NCBI RefSeq assembly: GCF_021568905.1
Contig: NZ_JAKGSB010000005.1
Coordinates: 62,001 to 126,000, forward strand
DNA: 64,000 nt
Direction of reading: 5' to 3'
Source of the DNA: Zavarzinia marina
GTDB taxonomy: Bacteria > Pseudomonadota > Alphaproteobacteria > Zavarziniales > Zavarziniaceae
A model generated the notes under the pieces. The model was not told the DNA's origin. It saw only the letters and a program-made list of their open reading frames with translations, and made no database searches. Shown here piece by piece: positions 8,438-16,789 of the stretch (position 1 is the first letter of the stretch; each line of letters begins with the position of its first letter). A program made the position numbers and the translations under genes.

Positions 8438-9535
8438 TCAGCTCTCGTCCTTGCCCCGGCCGAAGCGCTTGCGGAGCGCCGCGATCGCTTCCTCGATCTC
8501 GTGGCCGCCCATGAAGCCGTCGGGCCTGAAGCACATGACGGTGACGATGATCACGCCGAGCATGAGGCCTGAGAGACCGAGCATGTCGGGGAATTCGATG
8601 CCGAAGACGGTGATCCCGCCCTCGACGATGCGGATCAGTTCGAGCAGCACGGTGAGGAGCGCGACCCCGACCATGGCGCCGGTGACCGAGCGCATGCCGC
8701 CGACGATGGACATGGCGAGCGTCAGGAAGGCCGTGTGGAAATAGAAGGCCCTGGCATTGATCGTGCCGGCATAGAGCGCGTAGAGCGCGCCGGCGCAGCC
8801 GACCACGGCCGAGCCCAGCACCCAGGCGACGAGGCGGAGCCGCTTCACGTCGACGCCCATCGCCTCGGCCGCCAGGGGGTCGGTGGCGCTGGCCCGGAGT
8901 TGAACCCCCGCGCGTGAGCCCTTGAACATGCGCGCGATCACCAGGGCGGCCACCGTCGCCAGGATGATCAGGCCCGGCCCGACCGCCTTCGGAATGCCGA
9001 AGAAGGCCTGGGCGCCCCGGAACAGGTCGGTCCAGGTGACCAGCACGCCCTGGACGATGACCAGGATCGAGATGGTCAGAATGGTCGCCGCGATCCCCGC
9101 CAGACGGACCAGGACGAGGCCGGAGATCAGCCCGATCAGGGTGGTCATGGCGACCGAGATGAGGAAGGCCCAGAGCGCGCCGACCTCGACCCCGGACATG
9201 CCGAAGGGCGCGTTCGGAATGACCACCGCCTTCATCATGACCGGCGTGGCGAAGATCGCGACGAAATAGGCGCCCAGCGCCATGAAGCCGGCATGGCCGA
9301 TGTTCACGACATTGGCGTTGCCCATGAAGATCTGCAGGCCGACGACGACGATCAGGTTGATATAGGCGGTCGCCATCAGGCGGACGATGAAGGGGCTGCC
9401 GAACGCCATGATCAGCAGGCCGACGGCGGCGGCGATCACCGCCAGATAGAGGGCGCCCCTGGCATTGCCGGCGAGCCGCGCATCGAGGACGAGGCCGGGG
9501 CTACGCCGGCCTTCGGCGACGGAGATCGTATTCAT
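8438..9535 (-). CDS. livM: Branched-chain-amino-acid-type ABC transporter permease (LivM)
   Basis: A 365-residue multi-span permease of the LivM group, with an N-terminal extension of about 30 residues before the first membrane segment. Landmarks are the NIGHAGFMALGAYF stretch (about 75-90) and the cytoplasmic ATPase-contact loop near SDPLAAEAMGVDVKRLRL. It pairs with LivH (ATG overlaps the LivH stop by 4 bp), LivG, LivF and the binding protein encoded upstream, giving a complete importer. The family carries branched-chain amino acids but also aromatic acids, urea, amides and other small solutes; the flanking dehydrogenases and dioxygenase suggest a catabolic substrate rather than Leu/Ile/Val. 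Confidence 0.92.
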   Translation of the reverse strand: MNTISVAEGRRSPGLVLDARLAGNARGALYLAVIAAAVGLLIMAFGSPFIVRLMATAYINLIVVVGLQIFMGNANVVNIGHAGFMALGAYFVAIFATPVMMKAVVIPNAPFGMSGVEVGALWAFLISVAMTTLIGLISGLVLVRLAGIAATILTISILVIVQGVLVTWTDLFRGAQAFFGIPKAVGPGLIILATVAALVIARMFKGSRAGVQLRASATDPLAAEAMGVDVKRLRLVAWVLGSAVVGCAGALYALYAGTINARAFYFHTAFLTLAMSIVGGMRSVTGAMVGVALLTVLLELIRIVEGGITVFGIEFPDMLGLSGLMLGVIIVTVMCFRPDGFMGGHEIEEAIAALRKRFGRGKDES

Positions 9536-10431
9536 GCGGTCTTGTCTCCCAGTTCGACGCGCTTGCCGAGGATGCCCTGCGGGCGGAACACGAGGATGGC
9601 GCCGACGATGAGGAACACGGAGGCATCGCGCAGCCCCGCCAGCTTGTCGGGCAGCAGGACGATCAGCATCACCTCGATGAAGCCGAGGAGAAGGCCGCCG
9701 ATGACCGCGCCGGGCAGACTGCCGAAACCGCCGAGAACGCAGGCGACGAAGGCCTTGAGCACCGGCAGCAGGCCCATGAAGGGATCGATCGCGCCGCGCC
9801 GCGCGATGAAGAAGATCGCCGCGATCGAGGCGAGAAGCCCGGATATGGCGAAGGCGAAGGCGATGACGCGGTTGGCCCGCATGCCCATCAGGCGGACGGT
9901 GGTGAAGTCGAGGGCGGCGGCCCGCATGGCGAGGCCGATGCGCGTGCCCCGAAGGAACCAGACCAGGGCGCCGATGGCGACGGCGGTCACGCCCACCTCG
10001 AGGAACTGCAGGATGGTGAAATTGTGACCCCAGACGTCCACGGTCTGATTGAGCGCCGAGAGCGCGGGCACCGCCTTCGGCCGGGGCGAGACCAGAAGGA
10101 GGAAGAGGTTCTGCAGCACGATGCCGACGCCGAAGGCGGTGAGCAGCCCCGTGGTCGGCGGGGCGTCGCGGACCGAGCGAAAGGCGATCCGCTCGATCAC
10201 CAGGGCCGCCAGCACCACGGTCACGACGGCGAAGAGCACGAGCAGCCAGGGATTGGTCATGCCCATGGCCGCCATGGCGAACATGGCGTAGCCGGCGACG
10301 CCGATGAATTCGCCGTGCGCGAAGTTCACCAGCCCCATGACCGAGAACACGATGGCGAGGCCGAGCGCCAGCAGCGAATATTGCGCGCCGATGCTGAAGC
10401 CGTTCAGCGCCTGTTCGATCAGATATTCCAT
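9532..10431 (-). CDS. livH: Branched-chain-amino-acid-type ABC transporter permease (LivH)
   Basis: A 299-residue inner-membrane permease of the LivH group with about eight hydrophobic spans, the conserved NFAHGEFIGVAGYAMF near the N terminus and GFGSLPGAVIGGLLLG in the C-terminal half. It forms the translocation pore with LivM, whose start overlaps this stop. It follows livF with a 16-bp gap on the same strand. No substrate can be read from the sequence. Confidence 0.93.
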   Translation of the reverse strand: MEYLIEQALNGFSIGAQYSLLALGLAIVFSVMGLVNFAHGEFIGVAGYAMFAMAAMGMTNPWLLVLFAVVTVVLAALVIERIAFRSVRDAPPTTGLLTAFGVGIVLQNLFLLLVSPRPKAVPALSALNQTVDVWGHNFTILQFLEVGVTAVAIGALVWFLRGTRIGLAMRAAALDFTTVRLMGMRANRVIAFAFAISGLLASIAAIFFIARRGAIDPFMGLLPVLKAFVACVLGGFGSLPGAVIGGLLLGFIEVMLIVLLPDKLAGLRDASVFLIVGAILVFRPQGILGKRVELGDKTA

Positions 10432-10447
10432 CGGAAGCCTCCGGGCG

Positions 10448-11161
10448 TCAGGCGACGAGTTCGCCGATATAGGCCTGCATCAGCGCATCCTTGTCGTGGA
10501 GGCGCGACGCCGGCCCGGCATAGCGGCATTCGCCGGTCGAAAGCACATAGGCGCGGTCGGCGAAGCGCAGCACCTCGTGGGCGTTCTGCTCGACCAGCAG
10601 GATGGTCAGGTCGCGGCCGCGCAGGTCGCGGATCAGGCGGAAGATCTGCTGCACGATGCGCGGCGCCAGCCCGAGCGAGGGTTCGTCGAGCATCAGGAGC
10701 GACGGCCGGCTCATCAGCGAGCGCGCGATCGCCAGCATCTGCTGCTCCCCGCCCGAAAGACTGCCGCCGGTCTGGTGGCGCCGTTCGGCCAGGATGGGGA
10801 AGAGCTCGAAGCACATCTCCATGTCGTGATGGATCTCCGCCCCCTTCTTCCGGGTCGCCGCGCCGAGCTCGAGGTTTTCGAGCACGGTCAGATTGGCGAA
10901 GACCTTGCGCCCCTCGGGCGTCAGGGTCAGGCCCCGGCGGACCCTCGTCTCGGTGTCGAGCTTGCGCAGGTCCTCGCCCTTGAAGCGGATGCTGCCGGCC
11001 GCCAGCGGCCGAAGCCCCATGGCGGCCGAGAGCAGCGAGGTCTTGCCCGCCCCGTTCGGGCCGAGAAGGGCGACGATCTCGCCCTTCTCCACCGTCAGGG
11101 AGACGTTGCGGACCGCGCTGACCGGCCCGTAGTTGATGGAGGCGCCTTCGATCTCCAGCAT
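10448..11161 (-). CDS. livF: Liv-type ABC transporter ATP-binding protein LivF
   Basis: A 237-residue ATPase subunit with Walker A GPNGAGKT (34-41), signature LSGGEQQ, Walker B LLMLDEPSLGL and the switch His in LLVEQNAHEVLRFA, typical of LivF proteins. It powers the LivHM permease together with LivG. The ATG at 11161 follows the binding-protein stop by 8 bp; the upstream extension of this frame is out-of-frame reading of the binding-protein gene. The gene order livG-SBP-livF-livH-livM-SDR is unusual only in that the binding protein lies between the two ATPases. Confidence 0.93.
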   Translation of the reverse strand: MLEIEGASINYGPVSAVRNVSLTVEKGEIVALLGPNGAGKTSLLSAAMGLRPLAAGSIRFKGEDLRKLDTETRVRRGLTLTPEGRKVFANLTVLENLELGAATRKKGAEIHHDMEMCFELFPILAERRHQTGGSLSGGEQQMLAIARSLMSRPSLLMLDEPSLGLAPRIVQQIFRLIRDLRGRDLTILLVEQNAHEVLRFADRAYVLSTGECRYAGPASRLHDKDALMQAYIGELVA

Positions 11162-11169
11162 CGGCCCCG

Positions 11170-12354
11170 TCACTCCTTGAAGTGGGGGACGTCGGTGGGC
11201 ACGGTCGAGGAGACGAGAATGGTCTTGCCGTCCTTGAAGCCCATGACCGGCACTTCCTTCACCGGATAGTGCCAGGGATTGTCGAAGGAGATGGTGGGCG
11301 CGGTGATGATCTCGAACGGGCCCTTGGTGTAGATCGCCTCGAGCATGTCCTTCGGATCGGTCGAGCCGGCGGCCTTGGCGGCGCCGACCAGCAGTTTCAC
11401 CACATCGCCGCCGAGGCCGAAGAAGGCGCCGTTGATCTCGTAACCGCGCTTGGCGCATTCGGCCTGGAATTCGGCGAGGGGGCCGCCCGGGGTCGGATAG
11501 CCGTGGGCGGCGAAGAAGACCTTGCCGTCGACATTCGCCGGGCCGCCCGCGACGCTCGCCAGGGTGACGTCGTCGAAACCGTCGGAGCCGAGCACCATGG
11601 TGTCCATGCCCGCCGCGCGAAGCTGGCGGATGAGCACGCCGACGTCCGGATTGATGGACGAGATATGGACCGCGTCGGGCACCGGATCCATGGTCTTCAG
11701 CTTGGAGATGAAGGGCGACCAGTCGGAGATGCCGAAGCCCGGATATTCGACCGTGCCGACGACCTTGCCGCCCAGCTTCTCGAACACTTCGCCGAACCAG
11801 CCGGGCAGGGCGCGGGTCCAGGTGCCGGCGGCGTCGGAAACGAAGAGCACGACGGTGCGCGCCCCCTGATCATAGGCGACCTGGGCCGTGGCCGCCGCGT
11901 TGAACGGATCCGGCACCGCCGTGGTCACGAAATTGTCGAGCCCGGTGGCGAACATCTCGACCTGGGTGTTCATGGCCGAGAAGGTGACGACGCCATAGTC
12001 GGCCGCGAGCTGGGCGATGGGAATCAGGCTGTCGGAGGCCGGCGTGCCGGAGACCGCGACGACCTCGTCGTCGAGCATCTGCTGGGCGAGCGCGATGGCG
12101 AGCTGCGGCTCGCTCTTGCTGTCCTTCACGTCGAGCTCGATCTGGTATTCGCCGGCCTCGTTCACCAGTTCCGCCATGCAGCGCAGGCCGTGGGCGGCGG
12201 TATAGGGCGCCCAGTCGCCGGAGATCGATTCCGGCGCGCCGATCTTCAGGGTCTCGGCGGCGAGCACGGGGCCGGCGGCCACCAGGGAGGCGGCGGGCAA
12301 CAGGCTGCCGAGGCAGAGACCGAGCCAAATCTTGCTGTCGTTACGCATCGTCAT
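11170..12354 (-). CDS. Liv-type ABC transporter substrate-binding protein
   Basis: A 394-residue periplasmic binding protein of the peripla_BP_6 (Leu/Ile/Val) fold. It has a signal peptide of about 32 residues ending VLAAE, then KIGAPESISGDWAPYTAAHG, which is the usual opening with the ligand-contacting Ser/Gly loop, and VAVSGTPASDSLIPIAQLA corresponding to the second ligand loop. Ligand specificity in this fold varies widely and cannot be assigned by eye. Its position inside the liv operon, beside an SDR and near a dioxygenase operon sharing the same upstream palindrome, makes it the component that defines the imported substrate. A direct repeat (CCTGAAGGTCGAAAG, two copies) lies just upstream at about 12360-12394. 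Confidence 0.9.
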   Translation of the reverse strand: MTMRNDSKIWLGLCLGSLLPAASLVAAGPVLAAETLKIGAPESISGDWAPYTAAHGLRCMAELVNEAGEYQIELDVKDSKSEPQLAIALAQQMLDDEVVAVSGTPASDSLIPIAQLAADYGVVTFSAMNTQVEMFATGLDNFVTTAVPDPFNAAATAQVAYDQGARTVVLFVSDAAGTWTRALPGWFGEVFEKLGGKVVGTVEYPGFGISDWSPFISKLKTMDPVPDAVHISSINPDVGVLIRQLRAAGMDTMVLGSDGFDDVTLASVAGGPANVDGKVFFAAHGYPTPGGPLAEFQAECAKRGYEINGAFFGLGGDVVKLLVGAAKAAGSTDPKDMLEAIYTKGPFEIITAPTISFDNPWHYPVKEVPVMGFKDGKTILVSSTVPTDVPHFKE

Positions 12355-12402
12355 ACGCTCCTGAAGGTCGAAAGAGGGCCTGAAGGTCGAAAGGGCGTCG
12401 GC

Positions 12403-13218
12403 TCAGGTCGGCTCTTCCTCGTCGCCGCCGCCGATATAGACATCGATCACCCGGGGATCGTTCAGCACGTCCTCGGGGCCGCCGATGGTCAGGATCTCGC
12501 CCATGTGCAGCACGGCGACGCGCTCGCACACCCGGCGGATGAAGCGAAGATCGTGTTCGATCACCAGGACGCCGCAGCCGAAGTCGTCGCGGATCTTCTG
12601 GATGAGGTCGACGAGCTGTTCGGATTCCGTGTCGTTCATGCCGGCCGCGGGTTCGTCCAGCAGCAGATAGGACGGCGCCAGCGCCAGTGCCCGCGCGATC
12701 TCGAGGCGGCGCTGCAGGCCGTAGGGCAGGGTGGTCGCCATGCGCTCGGCCAGCGCCGCGAGCCCCATGCGGGAGAGCAGATCGTCGATCGAATGAAGCT
12801 CCGGTCCGCCGACCCGGTGGCGCGATGCGGTGGTATGGGCGACCTCGACGTTCTGGCGCACGGTCAGATGGGCGAACAGACGGATGTTCTGGAAGGTACG
12901 GCCGACGCCGGCGCGGGCACATTGGGGTACCGTGAGCCCGACGAGGGAGCGGCCGTCCATGGTGACGGCGCCGGTGTCCGGGCGGAGCGTGCCGGTGATC
13001 AGGTTGATCAGCGTGCTCTTGCCCGCCCCGTTCGGCCCGATCAGGCCGAGGATCTCGCCGGCGCCGCAGCGCAGCGTCACGCCCCGGACCGCATAGACCC
13101 CGCCGAAGCGCTTGGACAGATCGACGATGTCGAGGCAGCGCGCCGGCGCCGCGGGGAGCGGCCCCTTGGGCGCGCCTTCGTCGACACCGAGATCGGCTTC
13201 CAGTGCCATGGCCGTCAT
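12403..13218 (-). CDS. livG: Liv-type ABC transporter ATP-binding protein LivG
   Basis: A 271-residue ATPase with Walker [10 protein letters not shown] (61-69), a Q-loop in [12 protein letters not shown], and Walker [13 protein letters not shown] followed by a C-terminal switch in [10 protein letters not shown]. LivG proteins carry the longer helical insert and the GMN after Walker B seen here. Start at the ATG at 13218 ([11 protein letters not shown]); the ATG at 13209 is possible, while the longer reading upstream would run through the palindromic operator at 13286-13301. It is the first gene of the liv operon. Confidence 0.92.
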   Translation of the reverse strand: MTAMALEADLGVDEGAPKGPLPAAPARCLDIVDLSKRFGGVYAVRGVTLRCGAGEILGLIGPNGAGKSTLINLITGTLRPDTGAVTMDGRSLVGLTVPQCARAGVGRTFQNIRLFAHLTVRQNVEVAHTTASRHRVGGPELHSIDDLLSRMGLAALAERMATTLPYGLQRRLEIARALALAPSYLLLDEPAAGMNDTESEQLVDLIQKIRDDFGCGVLVIEHDLRFIRRVCERVAVLHMGEILTIGGPEDVLNDPRVIDVYIGGGDEEEPT

Positions 13219-13285
13219 CCGCCAGACTCCCGTTCCTGTGAACCCAGTGGCAGGAAGCGTGAAGCCCGGAACGGCCCTGCCGCAA

Positions 13286-13301
13286 TCCACCTTAGGGTGG
13301 A
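13286..13301. promoter_or_regulatory. Palindromic operator candidate TCCACC-N4-GGTGGA upstream of livG
   Basis: TCCACCTTAGGGTGGA is a perfect 6-bp inverted repeat around a 4-bp spacer, preceded by CAA, 68 bp upstream of the livG start. The same CAATCCACCTT...GGTGGA occurs at 16522-16537 ahead of the dioxygenase operon. A shared binding site for one regulator is inferred, the LuxR-type protein encoded between them being the obvious candidate. Confidence 0.6.
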
Positions 13302-13388
13302 GACGCGGCATCGCCGCGACGCGATTTCGTAATCATGAAGATTACATTAGGAAAGCCGCCGACGCCCGCGTTCTCGGCACGGCTCGGG

Positions 13389-14108
13389 TCAGGGCAGCTG
13401 AATGCGCGCCAGGAACGCGATGATGGCCGCCCTGTTCTCCACGCCCAGCTTGTTCAGGATGTTGATGACATAGGTTTTCACGGTGGCCACGCCAATGCCC
13501 ATAATCTGAGCAATGGTCATATTGGATGCTCCATTCTTGAGCAGATCGACCACCTGAATCTCGCGCGGGGTCAGACCGAAGCGGGTCGTCAGCATCATGT
13601 CCTGGCGGGCCTGGCGCACCCTCGGGTGCATCCGCAGGGTGAATTCGAGATAGCTGCGCATCGCGCCCCAGTTGATCAGGCGCGAGGTGAAGCTGTCGCC
13701 CCGGGGCCCGTTCAGGACCGCCAGCAGGGCGAAGGGCTTGCCGTGGTCGCGGAAGATGAAATTCACCTCGTCGTGGACGCCGTAGCGCTGCAGGAAGGCG
13801 TCGTGCAGGCGGTTGCTCTCCTCCGGCCGGTGACGGCGCTCGTGGCCGAGGAAGGCGATGTCCTCGCAGAAATCGAAGATTTCGTAGACGTTCAGGGGGT
13901 CGTGGACATAGAGCCCCTCCATGTATTCGTCCATCATACGGGTGCTGATGCCGGTCGTGCTGTAGTCGACCACGCGGGCATCCGGATCGACCCAGCAGAA
14001 GACGGACGCCGGGCAATCGAGGGAAGACACGGCGAAACGCACGCTTTCGTCGACGATCGCGGTGGACAGGTAGTCATCGGCCATCTGCATGGGACAAGCT
14101 CCTTTCAC
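13389..14108 (-). CDS. LuxR-family helix-turn-helix transcriptional regulator
   Basis: A protein of about 239 residues. The C-terminal ~60 residues form a GerE/LuxR helix-turn-helix (FGLTPREIQVVDLL, then MTIAQIMGIGVATVKTY with the probing helix, ending LGVENRAAIIAFLA). The N-terminal ~165 residues look like a PAS/GAF-sized sensor, but I see no response-regulator Asp pocket and no confident acyl-homoserine-lactone-binding signature. It lies between the liv operon and the dioxygenase operon, both of which carry the same upstream palindrome, so local control is likely. Start is uncertain: 14108 (MKGACP), 14090 (MQMADD) or 14084. The ligand is unknown. Confidence 0.85.
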   Translation of the reverse strand: MKGACPMQMADDYLSTAIVDESVRFAVSSLDCPASVFCWVDPDARVVDYSTTGISTRMMDEYMEGLYVHDPLNVYEIFDFCEDIAFLGHERRHRPEESNRLHDAFLQRYGVHDEVNFIFRDHGKPFALLAVLNGPRGDSFTSRLINWGAMRSYLEFTLRMHPRVRQARQDMMLTTRFGLTPREIQVVDLLKNGASNMTIAQIMGIGVATVKTYVINILNKLGVENRAAIIAFLARIQLP

Positions 14109-14237
14109 CTCTCAAGCAACTGATGCCACGATCGCGGGCCAGGCCCGCGTCCCTCCCCTTTGTTGTCGAAAATTGGACCAGTTCGAAAAAGCAATATTCA
14201 TGCCACGCGATAGGGCGGCGCGATCGGCGGCACGACG

Positions 14238-14266
14238 AAAAAAGCCCCGGCCAGGGGCCGGGGCTT
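14238..14266 (-). terminator. Rho-independent terminator after the dioxygenase-RidA-SDR operon
   Basis: A perfect 11-bp stem, AAGCCCCGGCC / GGCCGGGGCTT (14242-14252 with 14256-14266), with a 3-nt loop. On the minus strand it is followed by a run of six T (14243-14238). It lies 44 bp past the SDR stop codon and before the LuxR-type gene, so the two are probably transcribed separately. Confidence 0.85.
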
Positions 14267-14309
14267 CCTCGGGGCGGGGGTGGGTGGGGGAACCGTCCCG
14301 AAGCCGGAA

Positions 14310-15101
14310 TCAGGTCAGGCTGGCGGTGTCGTCCAGCGCCATTTCGAATTCGGGAAGCGTCATGCCGCCGTCGACCGAAAGGGCGTGGCCGGTGACATAG
14401 GCCGCTTCGTCGCTGGCGAGGAAGAGGACGCCGTTCGCCACTTCGTCGACGCCGCCGAAGCGTTTCAGGGGCACCGCCGCCGCGATCTTGTCGAGGAAGG
14501 CCTGCGGCAGTTCGGCGAGGCCGTCGGTCATGATCGGGCCCGGAATGACGGCGTTCACGGTGATCCCGTAGCGCGCCAGTTCGACCGCGGCCGTCCGCAT
14601 GAAGCCGAGCTGGCCGGCCTTGGACGCGCCGTAATGGGCCCAGCCCGGATAGCCGGTGATGGGCCCGGTGGTGGAGGACGTGATGATGATCCGCCCGCGC
14701 CCCTTGCCCTTCATCGCCTTCACCGCGGCGGCGGTCGAAAGGAAGGTGCTGCGCAGGTTGGTGTTCATCACCTTGTCGAAATCCTCGACCGTCATCTCCT
14801 CGATCGCCGCCGCCGGATAGATGCCGGCATTGGCGCAGAGGATGTCGAGCGTGCCGTAGAGTTCGACCGCGCGCTCGACCATGGCCGCGTTGCCCTCGGG
14901 CGTCGAAACGTCGGCGGCGAAGCCCGCCGCCGTACCGCCGGCGGCGACGATCTCGTCGGCGACCGCCCGCGCCTGGTCCAGATGGCGCGAGACGACGAGG
15001 ACGCGGGAGGCGGCGGCGCCGAAGCCCCGCGCGATGCCCCTGCCGATCCCCTTGCTGCCGCCGGTCACGATGACGCTGCGGCTTTCCAGCGACTTGATCA
15101 T
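14310..15101 (-). CDS. Short-chain dehydrogenase/reductase (dioxygenase operon)
   Basis: A 263-residue classical SDR with nucleotide-binding TGGSKGIG (13-20), ANAG (90-93), a catalytic Ser in IIITSSTTG (142-143), Tyr157 and Lys161 (HYGASKAG), and a C-terminal ALSVDGG. It resembles FabG/3-hydroxyacyl or sugar/alcohol dehydrogenase SDRs; the substrate is unknown. It is the last gene of the operon dioxygenase-RidA-SDR: the RidA gene ends 20 bp upstream and a strong terminator lies 44 bp downstream. It is a different protein from the SDR at 7653-8432, so the pathway probably has two NAD(P)-linked steps. Confidence 0.92.
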   Translation of the reverse strand: MIKSLESRSVIVTGGSKGIGRGIARGFGAAASRVLVVSRHLDQARAVADEIVAAGGTAAGFAADVSTPEGNAAMVERAVELYGTLDILCANAGIYPAAAIEEMTVEDFDKVMNTNLRSTFLSTAAAVKAMKGKGRGRIIITSSTTGPITGYPGWAHYGASKAGQLGFMRTAAVELARYGITVNAVIPGPIMTDGLAELPQAFLDKIAAAVPLKRFGGVDEVANGVLFLASDEAAYVTGHALSVDGGMTLPEFEMALDDTASLT

Positions 15102-15121
15102 GGCGTCCCCCCTCTCCGCGC

Positions 15122-15532
15122 TCAGGCGTCGACCGCGATGGCCGTCACTTCCAGCAACTGATCGGGATGGACGAAGGCCCTGACCTCGACCGTGGTCGAG
15201 GACGGCCGGTGCTCGCCGACCCAGGGCGCCAGAATGCCGGGCATGACCTCGATGAAGGTCTTGATGTCGGTCGTATAGAAGGTCCAGGTCACGATCTTGG
15301 TCCGGTCGAGGCCGTCGGCCTTCAGGCAGCCGTCGATGACGCCGAGGACATATTCGAACTGGGCCGCCATGTCGCCGGCACCGACCAGCTGGAGATCGGC
15401 GAGCGTGCCCTTCAGGGGCGCGACGCCCGAATAATAGACGGTGTCGCCGGCCCGCACCGACTGGCGGAAGGCGAGGCCGTCGAAGACGTCGGCGCCCAGA
15501 TAGTCGACGGGCGGGTTGGTCCTGGTGATCAT
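15122..15532 (-). CDS. RidA/YjgF/UK114-family protein
   Basis: A 136-residue member of the RidA superfamily, recognised by the small alpha/beta fold with VYYSGVAPL (33-40), a TWTFYTTDI strand and STTVEVRAF, in which Arg118 matches the catalytic arginine that hydrolyses reactive enamine/imine intermediates in RidA; Glu128 is also placed as in active members. Divergent paralogues in catabolic operons often act on pathway-specific imines. It lies between the dioxygenase and the SDR, so an imine or enamine intermediate in this pathway is a reasonable inference. Confidence 0.9.
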   Translation of the reverse strand: MITRTNPPVDYLGADVFDGLAFRQSVRAGDTVYYSGVAPLKGTLADLQLVGAGDMAAQFEYVLGVIDGCLKADGLDRTKIVTWTFYTTDIKTFIEVMPGILAPWVGEHRPSSTTVEVRAFVHPDQLLEVTAIAVDA

Positions 15533-15551
15533 CTGTCCACGTCCTTCCGGT

Positions 15552-16442
15552 TCAGGCGGCGGTGCTGTCGTTGAACATCTTCCGGGCGTCCATGGCCTCG
15601 TCCGCCTTCTTCTTGATGATGTCGGTGTTCAGCACCCGGCGTTCGGCGGGCGGGTGCAGGACCGTCATCGGATCCTCGAAATCGCCGACATAGCCCATGG
15701 CGAAACAACCGAGCTGGTAGCCCATGACCTTCAGCAGGTCCTCGGGCAGGGTGCGGGCGATCTCCAGCGGCGTGGTCAGATACTGGTTCTCTTCCTGGCG
15801 CACCCAGCCGACGGCATAGGTGATGTTGATCGCCTGGCGCAGCTTGTCCGACTTGTTCTCGCCGGCGCCGTGATAGACCTTGCCGGTATAGAACAGGGCG
15901 GAACCCCGGGTCATTTCGGCCGGGATCGACTCCTCGATCGTGTATTCCCGGTCGTCCAGCAGATGGCTGCCGGGCACGACGCGGGTGGCGCCCATCTCCT
16001 CGGTATAGTCGGTCATGGCCCAGAGCAGGTTGCACTGGACCTCGTAGTCCTTCGGGAAGGGAAAGAAGTCCCAGGCCACCTGATCGCGGTGGATCGGCTG
16101 CGCCTTCGAACCCGGGAAGACGCTGATGATCTGGGTCAGATGGAGCTGGAAGGTGGTCGCCTTCTCGAGGAACTTGCCGGCGGTGCCGATCGCCGTCTCG
16201 TTCATGATCAGCTCGCGCGCGGCCGGCGAGCGGGCGATCATGGCGCCGGTGCGCTTGGTCAGCTTGCCGACGAAGCCGTCGTCGCCATAGAGCGAGGCAT
16301 CGACGTGGGGGCCCATTTCGGCATCGATCCGGTCCATCAGGGACTCGGGCACCAGGTTGTCGACGATGCAATAGCCATGCTCGCGCAGGGCCGCGGTGAT
16401 TTCCTCTGGGGTCGCCGTCGAGGGCAGGTGAACAGCTTTCAT
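15552..16442 (-). CDS. Phytanoyl-CoA-dioxygenase (PhyH)-family Fe(II)/2-oxoglutarate oxygenase
   Basis: The 296-residue protein has the complete metal triad of PhyH enzymes, H-x-D at His118/Asp120 (QPIHRDQVAW) and His191 (KVYHGAG), plus Arg202 eleven residues on, in the place expected to bind the 2-oxoglutarate carboxylate. GATRVVPGSH (151-160) is the usual mid-domain motif. Expected reaction: hydroxylation of an unknown substrate coupled to 2-oxoglutarate decarboxylation. It is the first gene of an operon with RidA and SDR genes. Its upstream region holds three phased GGTGGA sites and is shared with the divergent guanidine operon. The start is the ATG at 16442. Confidence 0.9.
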   Translation of the reverse strand: MKAVHLPSTATPEEITAALREHGYCIVDNLVPESLMDRIDAEMGPHVDASLYGDDGFVGKLTKRTGAMIARSPAARELIMNETAIGTAGKFLEKATTFQLHLTQIISVFPGSKAQPIHRDQVAWDFFPFPKDYEVQCNLLWAMTDYTEEMGATRVVPGSHLLDDREYTIEESIPAEMTRGSALFYTGKVYHGAGENKSDKLRQAINITYAVGWVRQEENQYLTTPLEIARTLPEDLLKVMGYQLGCFAMGYVGDFEDPMTVLHPPAERRVLNTDIIKKKADEAMDARKMFNDSTAA

Positions 16443-16521
16443 CGTCACTTCCTCATGAAGGCCGGCCGATCGGCGCCGGCATGGACGGTGAAAGCCTCGG
16501 AGATCGCCCAAAAAGCGACAA

Positions 16522-16593
16522 TCCACCTTCCGGTGGACTGGAATCCCTGGCCGGTGGACCGGAATCCCTGGCCGGTGGACCGGATTCCGGGCC
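16522..16593. promoter_or_regulatory. Operator array: palindrome TCCACC-N4-GGTGGA plus two phased GGTGGA half-sites
   Basis: TCCACCTTCCGGTGGA (16522-16537) repeats the palindrome found ahead of livG. Its right half starts a direct repeat, GGTGGACYGGAATCCCTGG and similar, with copies at 16532, 16553 and 16574 (21-bp period, third copy slightly degenerate). Three half-sites two helical turns apart, about 80-150 bp upstream of the dioxygenase start, look like a cooperative regulator-binding array. The array also lies about 40 bp from the predicted guanidine-operon promoter, so cross-regulation is possible. Confidence 0.6.
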
Positions 16594-16632
16594 GGGGATC
16601 CGGAAATTTGCTGCGTCGCCGCAAAAGGGGCC

Positions 16633-16661
16633 TTGCGCATCGCGGGCCACTTTGCTGTAAT
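16633..16661 (+). promoter_or_regulatory. Predicted promoter of the guanidine operon
   Basis: TTGCGC (16633-16638) and TGTAAT (16656-16661) are 17 bp apart, ending about 15-20 bp before the 5' side of the riboswitch, as expected for a riboswitch-led transcript. Consensus match by eye. Confidence 0.55.
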
Positions 16662-16675
16662 TGTATACAGAGTTT

Positions 16676-16784
16676 GGTGGCTAGGGTTCCGGTCGGGTGC
16701 AGCGCCCGATGCAGGTCCGAGAGCGACCGCCCGATCGGGGAGACATCCGGTCGGACGCACGGCGGGACAAAAGCCCGGGAGGCC
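16676..16784 (+). ncRNA. Guanidine-I riboswitch (ykkC-yxkD class)
   Basis: The conserved blocks of the ykkC/guanidine-I aptamer occur in order and spacing: CTAGGGTTCCG (16681-16691), GGTCCGAGAG (16714-16723) and ACGGCGGGACAAAAGCCCGG (16759-16778), with variable stems between them. This class binds free guanidinium and turns on downstream genes. The operon below it encodes the full guanidine carboxylase pathway, which agrees with the ligand. Exact ends are approximate. Confidence 0.93.
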
Positions 16785-16789
16785 TCGGT

